64,000 nucleotides of DNA, from contig JARVKI010000062.1 of assembly GCA_036674765.1 (NCBI GenBank), positions 206,664 through 270,663 of the forward strand, read 5' to 3'. Under the pieces are notes generated by a model. That model searched no databases. It was not told the origin of the DNA and saw nothing but the letters and a program-made list of their open reading frames with translations. The translations under genes were made by a program, and so were the position numbers. Shown piece by piece: positions 44,501 through 55,598 of this stretch; the first letter of the stretch is position 1, and every line of letters begins with the position of its first letter. Origin of the DNA: Seiridium cupressi (taxonomy: Eukaryota > Ascomycota > Sordariomycetes > Amphisphaeriales > Sporocadaceae).

Positions 44501-47020
44501 GGTTGCGTCTAGGTCCAGTTGCATTGTTTCCAGCCAATCAATGCGCCGCGCTGCTTCCCGTCTGCTCCTCTTTCGGGGGCTTCGGGGCTTCGATGGTCGA
44601 CTCTCAAGCAAACCTCAAACAGCAACACCGTGACCACAATAGGATTGATCCCATAGCTGCACATCACCAAGCAGAGGCTAGTCAATGATCACAAATCTAT
44701 TCGATACTATCGTTTAGACCAGGGCCATTTCCTAAGGAGCGTAGGACAAGAGTTGATGAAAAGGGGTGGGCACAGCAGAGTAAACATTCAATGACTGTCT
44801 GAGAACTGCCCCAAATCCAACGTGATAAACGGCTTGAATGACTAACGACTGGATGGACTTAGACGTCGCCGTCCTGACTAAGGCCTTGAACGATCCAGTT
44901 CGCTGTTAGTCACCATAAGCTAAATTCGCGTTCCTGCCTTAGCGTGGGTGGGAGTTGTATATCTAGGGCACATTCCGGCGTTGCTGGCGGTATTCAACGA
45001 TGAAGCTCGAAGCTATTCGTGCCCTATAGCCAGCCGTGCATGTACAGTAATACAGTAGTATACACAAGTGCACTTTCGTGATTGTCAAATGACTGAGTAG
45101 CGGCCTTCCAGTCATCTTGGCCGACTGAGTTAGTGCAGTCTTTGGTACCATACCCATCTACTGGTATCCGACATAATGCAAGGTCTGGTTGCAGCAGATT
45201 GAAAAAAGGTCGAGTTCAGCCAGTGGCAGATCACCAAGCGCAACGCTGCGCCCCATTAATTGATTCTCGCTCCCTGTCCAAGGCCCGACTCCAGTCCAGA
45301 TCCATGCATCTCGCAGCCGACACGGATTGGGGACATGTCTCCATTGGCTGAGTGCGACCCCGTAAGTACTTTGACAGGCCATGGCCCAGTCCCCAGTCCC
45401 CCGACCGGCCATCGCGTCCTTGCCTTCATGTTGCCAGTGGGATCCCCAGCGCCGGCACAGGCTTGCACAGGCACGACAGGCTCACAGATTGTACAGTAGT
45501 GAATGTATTTCGTACACGCAGCCCAGTCCGCTCCAGCCCAGTCCCGTTGAGTCCGCTCCAGCAGGTCCCCGGTCCTCCCCCTCCCTTGTCCAGGCTTTTA
45601 AGCTCCTTGTAGCGGCAGCGAATGCAGCGAACGTCCAACGAACGCACCCCAAAGCACCACCACCACCACCACCCAACTCCGCTCATCTCCTGCCTTTCTC
45701 ATCCTCCTTTTACTCCACCCATCCCCCAGTCTCATCCCTCCTTCGTTCCCCTTCTACCCTTTAATACCTTTGAACTGCGACAACCGCAATCTCCCCCGGA
45801 GCCGCGCCGATTGAGACGACGAAGACCTCTTTTTGACAAGTTCTAGTGCTCCCCGACTCTTCGCACTGCCAGCGTCCCGTCAATCGCGATTTCCATTCTT
45901 TCTGTCCCGTACGTGCTGGGTGCAACTTTTATTTAGGGTGAAATAAGCGCCGTCAGGAACTGCGAATTGAGAAGCTGCCAAGACTTTTGCTGCATTGGAC
46001 GGAGACGACAGCTTCCAGCGAAAGAGTCTAGCGAATTGGCCCGTCAATCGTGCACCAGACGACAAGGGGAAGCCAGGCAGACAAACCCAAATCCTCGGGA
46101 TTCCTCCGGTCATCAACCTAATATTCTGCTCTATCGGTCCAGCGTTAGACAAGTCCCGAGCAAAGAGCTGTGTGGCTGCTTACGACGCCCCTACGATCGC
46201 ATCGCATTTGTAGCGCACCTCAGCACCGTCCATCTCCACCAGCCAGACCTCAGCAGCGACAACTCATCAGTCACCTCCTGATTCTGCAGCCGACGGACTT
46301 TTCCCCCCAATATTTATCTATTCTACCACAGAAACGCCATCTCATTCGAGATCCTTTCCAACAATTGGATTGGCGTTGATGCTACCATAATTTCGGTGGA
46401 TTCACTACGCTTGGTAAAATTGGACCTGCATAGTTGCGGCACTGCTGGAAGTCAGTGTGTGAAACCCACCCGTGGGGCTCAGCTGAGATTCATTGTTCAT
46501 TGTCTCGCCAGCTCAAGGTACTCGTCATCCTCCAGTCAACACCGACGACAATACCGGCTCCGAGGCCATTCTTCATCGCTTCAATCCTTTTCATCACCAA
46601 CCCAAGTCACTCTTTTGATTCGTCAGTAATCTACATTTCTTCTCGCCGCAATTCCAACGTCGCCTGCAACCGAGTTGCCCCCCGGAAACCCCGAACCCGA
46701 AATCGAGTATACCGCAGTTGCCTCTTCCAGTGGCATTGCTTTTGCACCTATCGCATCCTCTGCACCCTGTTCCGCTGCAGCCCGACCTCCCGACTACCGT
46801 TTGGGCAAATCAGCAAACTGTAAATCGCAGAGCATCCCGGGTTCTTGCACTCTGTCACGCGGCTACAGCATCGCGCAGCCTTCCAGGTCTCGACAAACAC
46901 GGCCCGTTGCCACACGGTTTACACTTCTTAATTGCGACACGTTTGTGAAGACATATCAGTCTTTCTTTTGCGTCCTCTATGCCCTCTTACGGATCTCTTC
47001 ACTCGCCTTCACTGCGGAAA
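41536..47020. other. Long gene-free interval before SHO1
   Basis: These 5.5 kb lie between RO-10 and SHO1 with no supported gene on either strand. ORFs such as 44260-44688, 45381-45764 and 46434-46823 are compositionally driven (GC-rich, Pro/Ser/His-rich) and lack domains. The right part has a CAC/ACC repeat (45655-45673), a strong pyrimidine-rich stretch (about 45680-45770) and several upstream ATGs, including a three-residue uORF at 46379-46390. Much of 45.7-47.0 kb may be SHO1 promoter and a long leader. Confidence 0.5.
45655..45673. repeat. (CAC)n microsatellite
   Basis: About six CAC units lie upstream of the pyrimidine-rich stretch preceding SHO1. No function is seen. Confidence 0.7.
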
Positions 47021-47956
47021 ATGGAATACTCGAGAGCATCTCACAGCCGCAGAGGCCTGTCTATGGGCAACATCATCGGTGACCCGTTCGCCCTGGCCAC
47101 CACCTCCATTGCAGCGCTTGCTTGGATCATTACCTTCATCAGCTGCATCATCGCTCAAGTCCAGGCCACCAAAACCGATGGATTCCCCACGTTCTCGTGG
47201 TGGAGCGTTGTTTATATGCTGTTCGTCCTTATGGGCGTTATGGTCGTTGTCGCTGCCGACGCTGCTCAAACATACCACATTGCGCTCGTAGGATATTTGG
47301 CTTGTGGATTAGTCTTGACCTCATCTTCAGTCAATGCATTGGTCTACTCGCCCATTGCAGCACGGGAGGCCGCCGCCGCCGGTTTCATCCTCTTGTCGAT
47401 GGTCAATGTAAGTCTACCTACCTCCTAAACACCCAATTCTACTGCTCATGATCATGGCTGACGAACGCAATGACAGATCGTGTGGATTTTCTACTTCGGC
47501 TCTGCTCCGTCAGCGACTCCTCGCGCCTACCTTGACTCGTTTGCCTTGAGCAAAGAAATGCCTCCGAGCCGACAGACAATGAACGGTGCCTACGGTGGCC
47601 GCCCTGAAACTTCCGTTTCCAATGTACCGCCGCAGATGTACACTTCCGCCCAACTCAACGGCTTCGAGAACCCGTCGCCCGTGGCTGGCTATTCTGCCAA
47701 CGCTCCTCGCAGCTCCCCTGTCCCGCAGCCTATGCCTGCTGCGCAGAAAGAAACTGAGATCACTCAGCCGACCGAGTACCCCTACCGCGCCAAGGCTATC
47801 TACAGTTACGAAGCCAATCCGGACGACGCGAACGAGATTTCCTTCTCGAAACACGAGATCCTCGAGGTCAGTGATGTCAGCGGCAGGTGGTGGCAAGCGC
47901 GGAAAGAAAGCGGCGAAACGGGTATTGCTCCGAGCAACTACCTTATTCTATTATGA
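47021..47956 (+). CDS. sho1: High-osmolarity signalling protein SHO1
   Basis: SHO1 is a plasma-membrane osmosensor and adaptor of the HOG MAP-kinase pathway. The gene is join(47021..47407, 47477..47956), 288 residues, close to the size known for Aspergillus SHO1; an in-frame ATG at 46979 would add 14 residues. The N-terminus [20 protein letters not shown] is followed by four membrane helices ([69 protein letters not shown]). The last is split by the intron (69 nt, GTAAGT, phase 0). A Pro/Ser-rich cytoplasmic linker precedes a C-terminal SH3 domain: [20 protein letters not shown], then [18 protein letters not shown] and [13 protein letters not shown]3 ligand in yeast is the MAPKK Pbs2. Intact. 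Confidence 0.95.
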
Positions 47957-49031
47957 GAAAATGTTTAAAATAGCAGTCCTGCGACTGTACGGCCTCCATA
48001 ACGACACCTCGTGCTAGGACGGCAGTCCATTCCACGGGGATCTGAACATTGTCCATAAAAGCACGCGGAACACCGGAGTTGATTCTGTATTTGGCTGGGT
48101 CTTTTTTCTTTCCTGTCCTTAGAGTACAAACACACGGCTCTGGACACATGTGTTGGAGTAACATTGGCTGCCACCATTTGGGGGGGAACTATCGCCTTGT
48201 TCGGCGGCTTCCCGTTTTCTATGTTTCCTTCTAATCAACCCTTTTTCACACATATTCTTTCCCTCGTCACGATCATCCACTCACCGAACTCACTGCGCAC
48301 CAATGTTGCGTATCACACTAGAACGCGCGCCTCCTCCCTCTGTGTGTTATATAGTCCTCGCATACCTCTTGGATCTGTTAATTCATCCATTGTCACTACA
48401 CCTCGACTCCGTTTTTGTCTACGGGCGTTGGCCATGTTAAATGGCTGTAGAGGTCGTTGGCAGGGTCAAAATTGGAGTTGTAGGAGCAATGAAGGAAGAG
48501 GCCAGGGGAGACGAGGACGCTCCTTCGAGCCAGAAGAGTTGGATTCACGATGTTACGTCTACGGCGAACAAATGGGTTTGCATCCTCGGGCGATTACGTA
48601 ACTCTTCAGATACCATCAATGCGAAAAGAAACTAGAAAACAATTTTGCACTGGGCAATTCTATGACACTAATCAATCACCGGGCTAAATGCATTACGCCA
48701 AGCTACCATGGAGCGACAATCGGCAAATGGGAATCTAGCATGAAACCTCTCCATGCTATCTTGAGGTAACAAAGCTCTGATCCCAGGGATTTAGTTCTAC
48801 AGCTTGCAATTTAGTTGGCATGAATCGTAGTGTATACATGTATACAGACATCCGCCGCGGCTGCGGGTGGTGACCGACTCAGGTGGATCGAGCCACCTGA
48901 CGTCAGCTTTTGGTGTGTCTTAGGCTCAGCTGGGCCGAAGCATGTCGAAAGTGATACTGTATACTACCGTCCAGCAAAGCCTCTCATCAAAGCGCCAGAC
49001 GCTAGTGCTTCATTCGAACGACGTGCCAAAT
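47957..49031. other. Intergenic, no gene seen
   Basis: This is the SHO1 3' region and the upstream region of the FAD monooxygenase. ORFs at 48164-48601 and 48441-48635 overlap in different frames without domains. A reading from 48942 runs in frame into the next gene. Confidence 0.55.
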
Positions 49032-50279
49032 ATGCCATTGAAGATCATTATCGTGGGCGGTGGCATTGGTGGCCTTGCTGCTGCCGGGTACCTCCGAGCG
49101 CATCACCAAGTCACTGTACTAGAGCGCAGCAAGTTAAACTCAAGTACGGAAGACTATGGTTTATCTGTTGTCGCCAACGCTTTTGGTCTACTGCAAAAGG
49201 CTGGCGTCAATCATGAGAACTTGGACACGGTCTTTATGACTCATATTTGGGCTAGAAACCATATGAACGAAGAGATGAGAACTATCCACTTTGACACTCG
49301 ATCACGGTTCGGCGGTGCCTCAGTCTTAGTCAAGAGGGCCAAGATACAGGCCGAGCTCGTCAGGCTCGCGACAAGCTCCGAGTTCCCCGGTGAACCTGCT
49401 CTGATCCGGGAAGGCGCTCGTGTGTCAGGATTGGATATTGACGGTGGCAAGGTTATGCTTGAGGATGGCTCGACGGTCGAGGGCGATCTCATCGTCGGCG
49501 CGGATGGAATCGGCTCCATTGTCAGGTCGGCCATCTTCGACGGAGAAGCACCAGCCCCCGCTCCCCAAACTCACGATCTGTTGCTATTCATGACCAAGGC
49601 GTCTCTACGAGACATCCGGAGCGATCCGGAGCTGGCCTTCCTCGCGGAGCCGACCAAGCAGGCTGGCCTGACCACCTGCTACCCACCCGAGGGCCCGCAG
49701 GCGAAGAAACGAATGCTCATGTACCACGTATCGCCATTTGAACTGCAGGTCCTGGGATATACGACCGAGAAGGAATTCGCGGAGCAATTCGAGTCGGGCA
49801 AGACGACCATCATCAAGGACGTGCCGGCGTCAAGGGTCGTCGATGAGTTCTCCGCGGGTTTCCCCAGAAGCTTCGTCAACCTCTTCAAGCATGGTAGCAT
49901 CGACGCGTGGAGGATCAGAGACGTGCCGCCGATTCAGAGGTGGGCGCGTGGCAAGGCAGTTCTTATAGGGGATGCGGCTCATGCCGTCACTCCGCATGCC
50001 GGCCAAGGCTGCAACATCACCATCGAAGATGCCGAGGCTCTTGGATATGTGCTTAGAGATGTGCATTATCCCATGGAAATGGCACCTGCGATTGAGAAGT
50101 TTGTTGGGCTTCGAAAAGAGCGTGCTCAGTATGTCGCGCGACGTTCGAGGGAACTGGGCAATATACAGTCTGAAGATGATAAGTCTTACGGTCCTATTGG
50201 TCCGGAAGCTTTTTCGAAGACCATATATAGCTATCAAGGGGCTGAGGCCGCGCTGGCCGGAGCGCAGCCGGCTAAATAA
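49032..50279 (+). CDS. FAD-dependent monooxygenase (salicylate hydroxylase-like)
   Basis: This is a class A flavoprotein monooxygenase, single exon, 415 residues from ATG 49032; an earlier in-frame start at 48942 would add 30 polar residues before the FAD site. It has the dinucleotide motif LKIIIVGGGIGGLAAAGYL, the DG motif GDLIVGADGIGS, and the GD motif KAVLIGDAAHAVTPHAGQG followed by CNITIEDAEALGYVL. Members hydroxylate salicylate or other aromatics, or tailor secondary metabolites, using NAD(P)H. No biosynthetic core enzyme is nearby, so catabolism is the plainer guess. It is intact. Confidence 0.9.
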   Translation: MPLKIIIVGGGIGGLAAAGYLRAHHQVTVLERSKLNSSTEDYGLSVVANAFGLLQKAGVNHENLDTVFMTHIWARNHMNEEMRTIHFDTRSRFGGASVLVKRAKIQAELVRLATSSEFPGEPALIREGARVSGLDIDGGKVMLEDGSTVEGDLIVGADGIGSIVRSAIFDGEAPAPAPQTHDLLLFMTKASLRDIRSDPELAFLAEPTKQAGLTTCYPPEGPQAKKRMLMYHVSPFELQVLGYTTEKEFAEQFESGKTTIIKDVPASRVVDEFSAGFPRSFVNLFKHGSIDAWRIRDVPPIQRWARGKAVLIGDAAHAVTPHAGQGCNITIEDAEALGYVLRDVHYPMEMAPAIEKFVGLRKERAQYVARRSRELGNIQSEDDKSYGPIGPEAFSKTIYSYQGAEAALAGAQPAK

Positions 50280-51693
50280 CCTGCTTGGGGCTCTCTCAAA
50301 TAAGGTGTGCACAATTTGTGGACTAAATACACGGACTCATTACGCATTATAATTAATATCAAATGCCACTTCTATACGCCCATTCATCCCAAAAAGTGAC
50401 CAGTCCGTTTACTTTGATCCAACATTAGCACATACCGTGGAGTCTAGTACCGAATTTATATCTGCACGAGAGCTAATACCATACGACATTTCAATGCCCT
50501 TGGATGAGAATGTCCGAGCAGATTATCTCTTTAGGTGAGTCATAGGGGGTATCGGGCAGATTCTCGAAACATAGGCAAATTGGCGTCTTGGTCAATGACT
50601 TTAACCACATTTGATCTATCCGAGCTAGTTCGAAAAACTCAGGTTTCCCATTAACATTCTGCTGGCTGAATTCAAATGCCTCAGCGAACAGCCTTGAGTG
50701 GAGTCATAGGCAGTGTGAAGAGTGTGACTGGCGACTTGCGCGGCGGATTCGTTGAACAGAAACTTGCCAGCAGATAAAATTATATCTAGAACCGCGTCCA
50801 GAAAATCGTCGTACTACTTGTTATCGGATGTGTCGAGTGTTTGCTTCAACATACAGATCAGGTGGTCTTCAACAGGCGTTGCGAGTGGTTTGGGGTTGGA
50901 ATGTCTCGTAATGAACTGGCCAGTATAGATAGATTGATACGCGCACCACTGTAATCAAACGATATTTCAGCGCAATCATCATCACCACAGTCGACCTGGA
51001 TGACATAAATTTTAAGATTGTCTTCGTCCTCTGTGGTGGATGTAGTACAGACAGTGTGCACCAGTACTTTGATTATGAGTTGTTGTGGTAACTAGGCCAC
51101 TCAAGCATGGTCCCCTGTTTTGCCATCGGCGACTCGGACCTAAGTAGGTTACGTGAATACTGCTGGTATACCTCAAAATGTCCGATAAGTTGTGATAGGC
51201 ATGCGACTGTCGGTTCCACCACTCGAAGCAGTCCAAGGTTAATGGTCGGTATGATCGAGGCCCACACGTAACGTAATAGTTGCACGTTGGTAACGTACAA
51301 TTTAACAATACATCCTTTGCTGATTCCGGCTGACGGGAGAGTGAGCTGGGCCCAATTCAACATTCCAGATGAGCGACATCCGGTGATATCTAGAGATGTA
51401 GCTACAACTAGGGTCTATCGAGCCCGAAGTCGCACGTGGTTCGTTCGCTGGATGGAGACACGCGCAGTGTACTTAACCATACCCGACATTTATTTTTAAG
51501 CCGGGGCTTAGAGTAGAAAACCATAGGTCATTCAAAGTTGGCGCCACAGTCTCAGCCATACTATTGGCCACGCTATCTCGTTCATGGTCATAAACACCAC
51601 TTGGGTCTAACACGTGCTAATGTGCCAATGCTAAAACTCTTTCCCGGAAAATATATTAGGCCTTACCGATCGCCATAAAACTTTTCTAAAAAC
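50280..51693. other. Intergenic with possible decayed minus-strand coding
   Basis: Two minus-strand readings, 50858-51061 (VIQVDCGDDDCAEISFDYSG) and 51073-51363 (NVQLLRYVWASIIPTINLG, with VVEPTVACLSQLIGHFE), look mildly protein-like and are in different frames. Neither has a recognisable domain. They may be a decayed gene, but evidence is weak. Confidence 0.3.
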
Positions 51694-53360
51694 ATGTCTG
51701 CAAGTTTAGGATCCCTTCCGCCGGAATTATATTCGGCAATATGGTCACATTTGCCCAATATCGAGCTCAGAAACATCCGTTTGTCCTGCAAAGGTCTATT
51801 TGCAAAGACATCGCTGCGCGTTGACAGAGGTTTCCTATCAGCTTAATCAGAACATTGAAGTGTTCCGTGCGATGGCAGAGGATGTCCAGCTTCGACGGGC
51901 TGTCGTCGAAATCCTCTGAGATGACACACGTTTATCTCCGCTGATGGCTGACGACGGGAGTGAAAACTGGGATTTCGACGGGCCAGAATTGCCGGGTGAC
52001 TGTCTTAATAAGTTCAAGATGGCTTGCAAGGAGAGCCTCAAGATCATAGAACACCGTATCCAGGTACGCGTGGGAGCCAGCGCTCCTGATATGCCCCCTA
52101 AGGACACACAGAAGCGTGTCGTGAGGATGCAACAGCAGCTCGACTTACAATTGTCATTATATTTCTCATGGGAATGCTACCAGCAGCTGTTACGGCACCA
52201 AGAAAAGTTTTTAGCATCGGGCGCTGATGTCGATGCGTTGAGGTACCGATTGCAGCGCTTCCCATCCTCAAGAGGGTTACAATCACGCCTGTGGCTCACG
52301 GATTCCTGTTTGAACCACTTTATGAGACTCCTATGTCCGCTCGCTCCCCCCGGGCCTGATATATCCCATCTTGCGCGGCTGGCCTACCTACGCTCCTGCA
52401 GAAACACCCTATAAAGTAGGTCCTTGGAGTGATCAGACCGAAATGGAACAGTGGCGTGGCTTCACTATAGTCACTCGTGAGCTAGCGAGGGGCGAACACA
52501 GTGTCAGAGCTTGTTATTGAGGTCAAACAAACACACGCGATAATCAACTGCCGCATCTCTGACGCACCAAGGGAGGATTACGACAATCTCGTTACCCTAC
52601 AGCGGCGACCAGGCTTCAGCCGCCTGGATCTCGCGTTACTCGCCGACGGTCACATTAAGAGTGGTCATCGTTCCGTAGCGGCTCAATGAAAACTGCCCTA
52701 AGCGAGGCGACAGACCTTCTCCACATCGACTTTATTACATTTCTGTGACTCGATCCAGGTGACGTAAGGGGATTTGGATCTGACGGACCCGAAGAATACT
52801 TTACTCCGCTCCAGAACATCTTGCCAATCGATAAATGGCAAAAGCTCAAACGTTTCGGGCTTTGCAACTTCGTTGTACGGCAGGGTGACCTTATCTCAGT
52901 GCTTGCTAAACTTCCCACAACCTCCGAACCGTAGAGATAAGCTTCCTAGCCATCTTGGGCAATACTGGCTACAACTACAAACGCCTGCTCGACGAGATGC
53001 GTAACACATTGAACTGGCCCAAACGACCCGACGATGAGAGGCCTAAAATCACAATCAATCTTCCTATGTGGGGCACTGTTGAGGTGTTTATGACCGTTGT
53101 ACCAAAGTGACCTATTAGGTTGGTAATGATGTTATTGTTCGGACAGTTATCAGGTCCAATATCCTCCCACCACTGTCACCATTCGAGCCTGGCGGTTCGA
53201 TGTTGAGATCGACCAATTCCTCTATGGTGATGCAGAGAATCCTATCGATAGGAACGACCGACCGCTGCACAGCAAAGGTAGAATACACGATCCCTTTGAT
53301 TCTACCTTTTGCCGACCAAATAGTGGTTGGCTTACTAATGATTACGATCCAATATTTTAG
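51694..53360 (+). pseudogene. F-box-like protein pseudogene
   Basis: ATG 51694 opens SLGSLPPELYSAIWSHLPN and IELRNIRLSCKGLFAK, an F-box-type N-terminus of a fungal multi-copy family. The reading then breaks many times. There is a 1-nt shift at about 51844, and TGA at 51917-51919 where the next residues (DDTRL) suggest an original Trp. Frame changes follow near 52262, 52345, 52500 and beyond. Pieces remain readable throughout: CWEYYQQLLR-like WECYQQLLRHQEKFLASG and ADVDALRYRLQRFP, then PWSDQTEMEQWRGFTIVTRE, NTGYNYKRLLDEMRNTL, and the likely natural end GWLTNDYDPIF at TAG 53358-53360. So the full gene length survives but no frame is intact. Function would have been substrate choice for an SCF ubiquitin ligase. 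Confidence 0.75.
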
Positions 53361-53361
53361 C

Positions 53362-53800
53362 TCGGGTTCGGAATCAGCATCTCCAAACCAGAGATCATTA
53401 CACGCAGGATTCCAGGAATCAAGGTCGACAGGATAATATCATTGTCCTGTGCAATGTAATAACAGGAGTCGACGCATTGAACATCATAGAAGATATCACA
53501 GTCGGATAAAATGCTCGTCTGGACCGGAGACGGCGCCGAGATGGCAGAGGAAGTGGTTGTTGCCGAAGTTGCAGAGGTTGTCGTGGCAGAGGCTAATTCA
53601 TCAACCTATCTGTTGACACCATCAGCGGAGATGGAACGCAGTAGTTATTTCCACGCTACCAGACCGGAGCAGTGTGACCCAACTGTCGGTTTCCACTCGT
53701 AGAATAGTTTAATATTCATGTCATAGTCACGCCAGGTATTGTCACATGTTATAAGTTTCCGAGGCAAACCACATCGTGCAGTTGTCCGTCTTTCCAGCGT
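53362..53800 (-). pseudogene. LysM-domain protein pseudogene
   Basis: Reading leftward on the minus strand gives remnants of two LysM (chitin/peptidoglycan-binding) repeats. The first reads TDNCTMWFASETYN, then after a shift CDNTWRDYDMNI and FYEWKPTVGSHCSGL, with NNYCVPSP after another shift. A Ser/Thr/Ala-rich linker follows (around 53520-53600), then the second: CDIFYDVQCVDSCYYIAQDN and, after a shift, DLDSWNPACNDLWFGDADSE. The pattern FYDVQxxDSC...W.PAC is typical of fungal LysM effectors and LysM-carrying chitinases. Frameshifts and a stop exclude function. It lies tail-to-tail with the F-box pseudogene, touching it. Confidence 0.65.
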
Positions 53801-55598
53801 CCAGTGGTGTTAGCGTCGTAATAGCACTAGTTGTTGCTTTGATATGTATAAGCGAAAATGTCCCCAAAGCTTCAATGGGACTCCTTACAAGTCTTGGTGA
53901 ACAGCTGCACGCAGTAAGATCTCATGGGTAAGGGTAAGTTTAAGGATTTGTAGAAGACGTTGCGGTTGCCCTGGCGGTCTTGGAAGCCGAAGCGGGTCCT
54001 GTAGTAGCACTCTTCTAGGTAGGTAAAGCACCAAGTCACCGCAACTCCTACTCACTAGACATTGCAGTTTCTTACGCCCCGCAGCAAGTTAGGCATATGA
54101 GAATCAATATATGCGATGGCCTTTCATGAAGGAACCTCTCACCTGAGTTCAAACTCCCAGCTCAGCTTATGGTCATATCGTCGAGAACAGCAGGCCTCAT
54201 GTCATGACGTGGTTGGCCCTTGTCATCACAATGAAATGTGGGGAGCTGTAATGCTTTATAGAAGAGTCCATCCCAGGTTATCGTATTTGTCAAGTCTACT
54301 CCTGAAGTTCCAAGTTGTGTACTGCTGCCGTTCAGTGGCCGGGGTGTAATAATATCTAGTCAGCCGACGAAGCGTGATGCTTGTAACAAAATGATTGATT
54401 TTCGACGTCAAAGATTTGACTATCAAAATAAGACATTAAGCAAAGAAGCAAGAATGAGGATTGGAAAATTCTGAGTGGGGCCGGAAGGTTCGGAGTTACA
54501 ACGCGAATCAACATTCAGACATTCCATAGGAGGATGATATGCGAGCCTGATCTAGGAATCGTATGTATTTCTCACGAATGTTATCAGGTGGGGGTAAAAG
54601 CATATGGCACTATTATTTTAATGGATAGTATTTTTTTTTCTTTTTTTGTAAGGGGCAGTGCTAACTTATAGCGAAATATCAGAAGTCTCTGTACTTCTGT
54701 CTTCTATCCTTTTTACCTCCTCTTACTACCGCAAAACAGAATCATTTCTAGAACTCATAATGACAGCAATAGAGTAAAAAAAATGTAAGATGTGATCCCA
54801 CCACCACTAATAGCTTTAAACTATAAAGAAGGCCCTGTAATTATTGGCTGACAACGCTCTGTCGAGAGCATCCAACCAACTTGTGAAGACCGTCAACACT
54901 CTTACATTGACTTGTGGGGTCCGTTACTCGCAGGAAGACTGTGCTTCACAGTAGCGAATGGTAGTTTCTGCTTTTACTCCCAGTTATGATTAAATAGACG
55001 GTAATATAATGGATCTGAAATTTACAGATGATTTCATGGTTGTTGAATATACAACATTGCATTACATGCTCCGCCATGATAATGTACTTAGGTCGCATCC
55101 AATCTCTCTATGTCAAAGCAACTTACATATAGCTTTAAAGTGACTCTCCGAGTCACTTCATTTATAAATTCATAAAGGGGTTTCTTGATTATCAAGGTGT
55201 GAGTGATACTGGTCTAACGCGTAATTAAGCGCTAGAAATGCGTTGTAAGGTGTGTTCACGATTGAAGCATAATGTCACTTGTTAAATAAAATGAGACTAC
55301 TGGTCAAGAAGCGTTTCAAGCACACAAGGCAGCCATAGGGGCGTGGTTAATTAGAAGAGTTGATTTCTGCTCCATGCCTAGCGCGCCCGGGGTTTGGTCC
55401 ATAGGGCCAATGTTTTCACATTGCGGCCACCATTTTCTGAATGAATTTCAGTCGGTTGACAAAATGGGCAGAGACTAAAAACGATAACTTGAGGAATTGA
55501 TTATCTAGTAGAACATAACTCAAGGTAAAAGGTGCTTAATTTACACTGAGAGGACGGGAAGCCTAGAATATAAGAGGCTGGGCCCTTATTCTGATGCT
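53801..55598. other. Intergenic, AT-rich, no gene seen
   Basis: No supported ORF. A Ser/Thr/Ala-rich reading near 53930-54000 on the minus strand could be the upstream linker of the LysM relic. T-rich runs occur near 54630, and a perfect hairpin at 55138-55158. Confidence 0.5.
55138..55158. promoter_or_regulatory. Perfect hairpin of two TGACTC elements
   Basis: AAGTGACTC and GAGTCACTT form a 9-bp perfect inverted repeat around TCC. TGACTC/GAGTCA matches the core of Gcn4/CPC1-type bZIP sites, in inverted orientation. No gene start is within 2 kb, so a regulatory role is doubtful; it may be an inverted-repeat remnant. Confidence 0.3.

Noticed and set aside
44260..44688. 142-codon ORF upstream of SHO1
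   Set aside because: It overlaps other ORFs of similar length in two frames and on the other strand, has no domain, and has a composition (Trp/Arg/Ala-rich) typical of chance reading of GC-rich DNA.
45381..45764. 127-codon Pro/Ser/His-rich ORF
   Set aside because: It is created by the CAC repeat and pyrimidine-rich promoter-like DNA; no domain is seen and three frames are open together.
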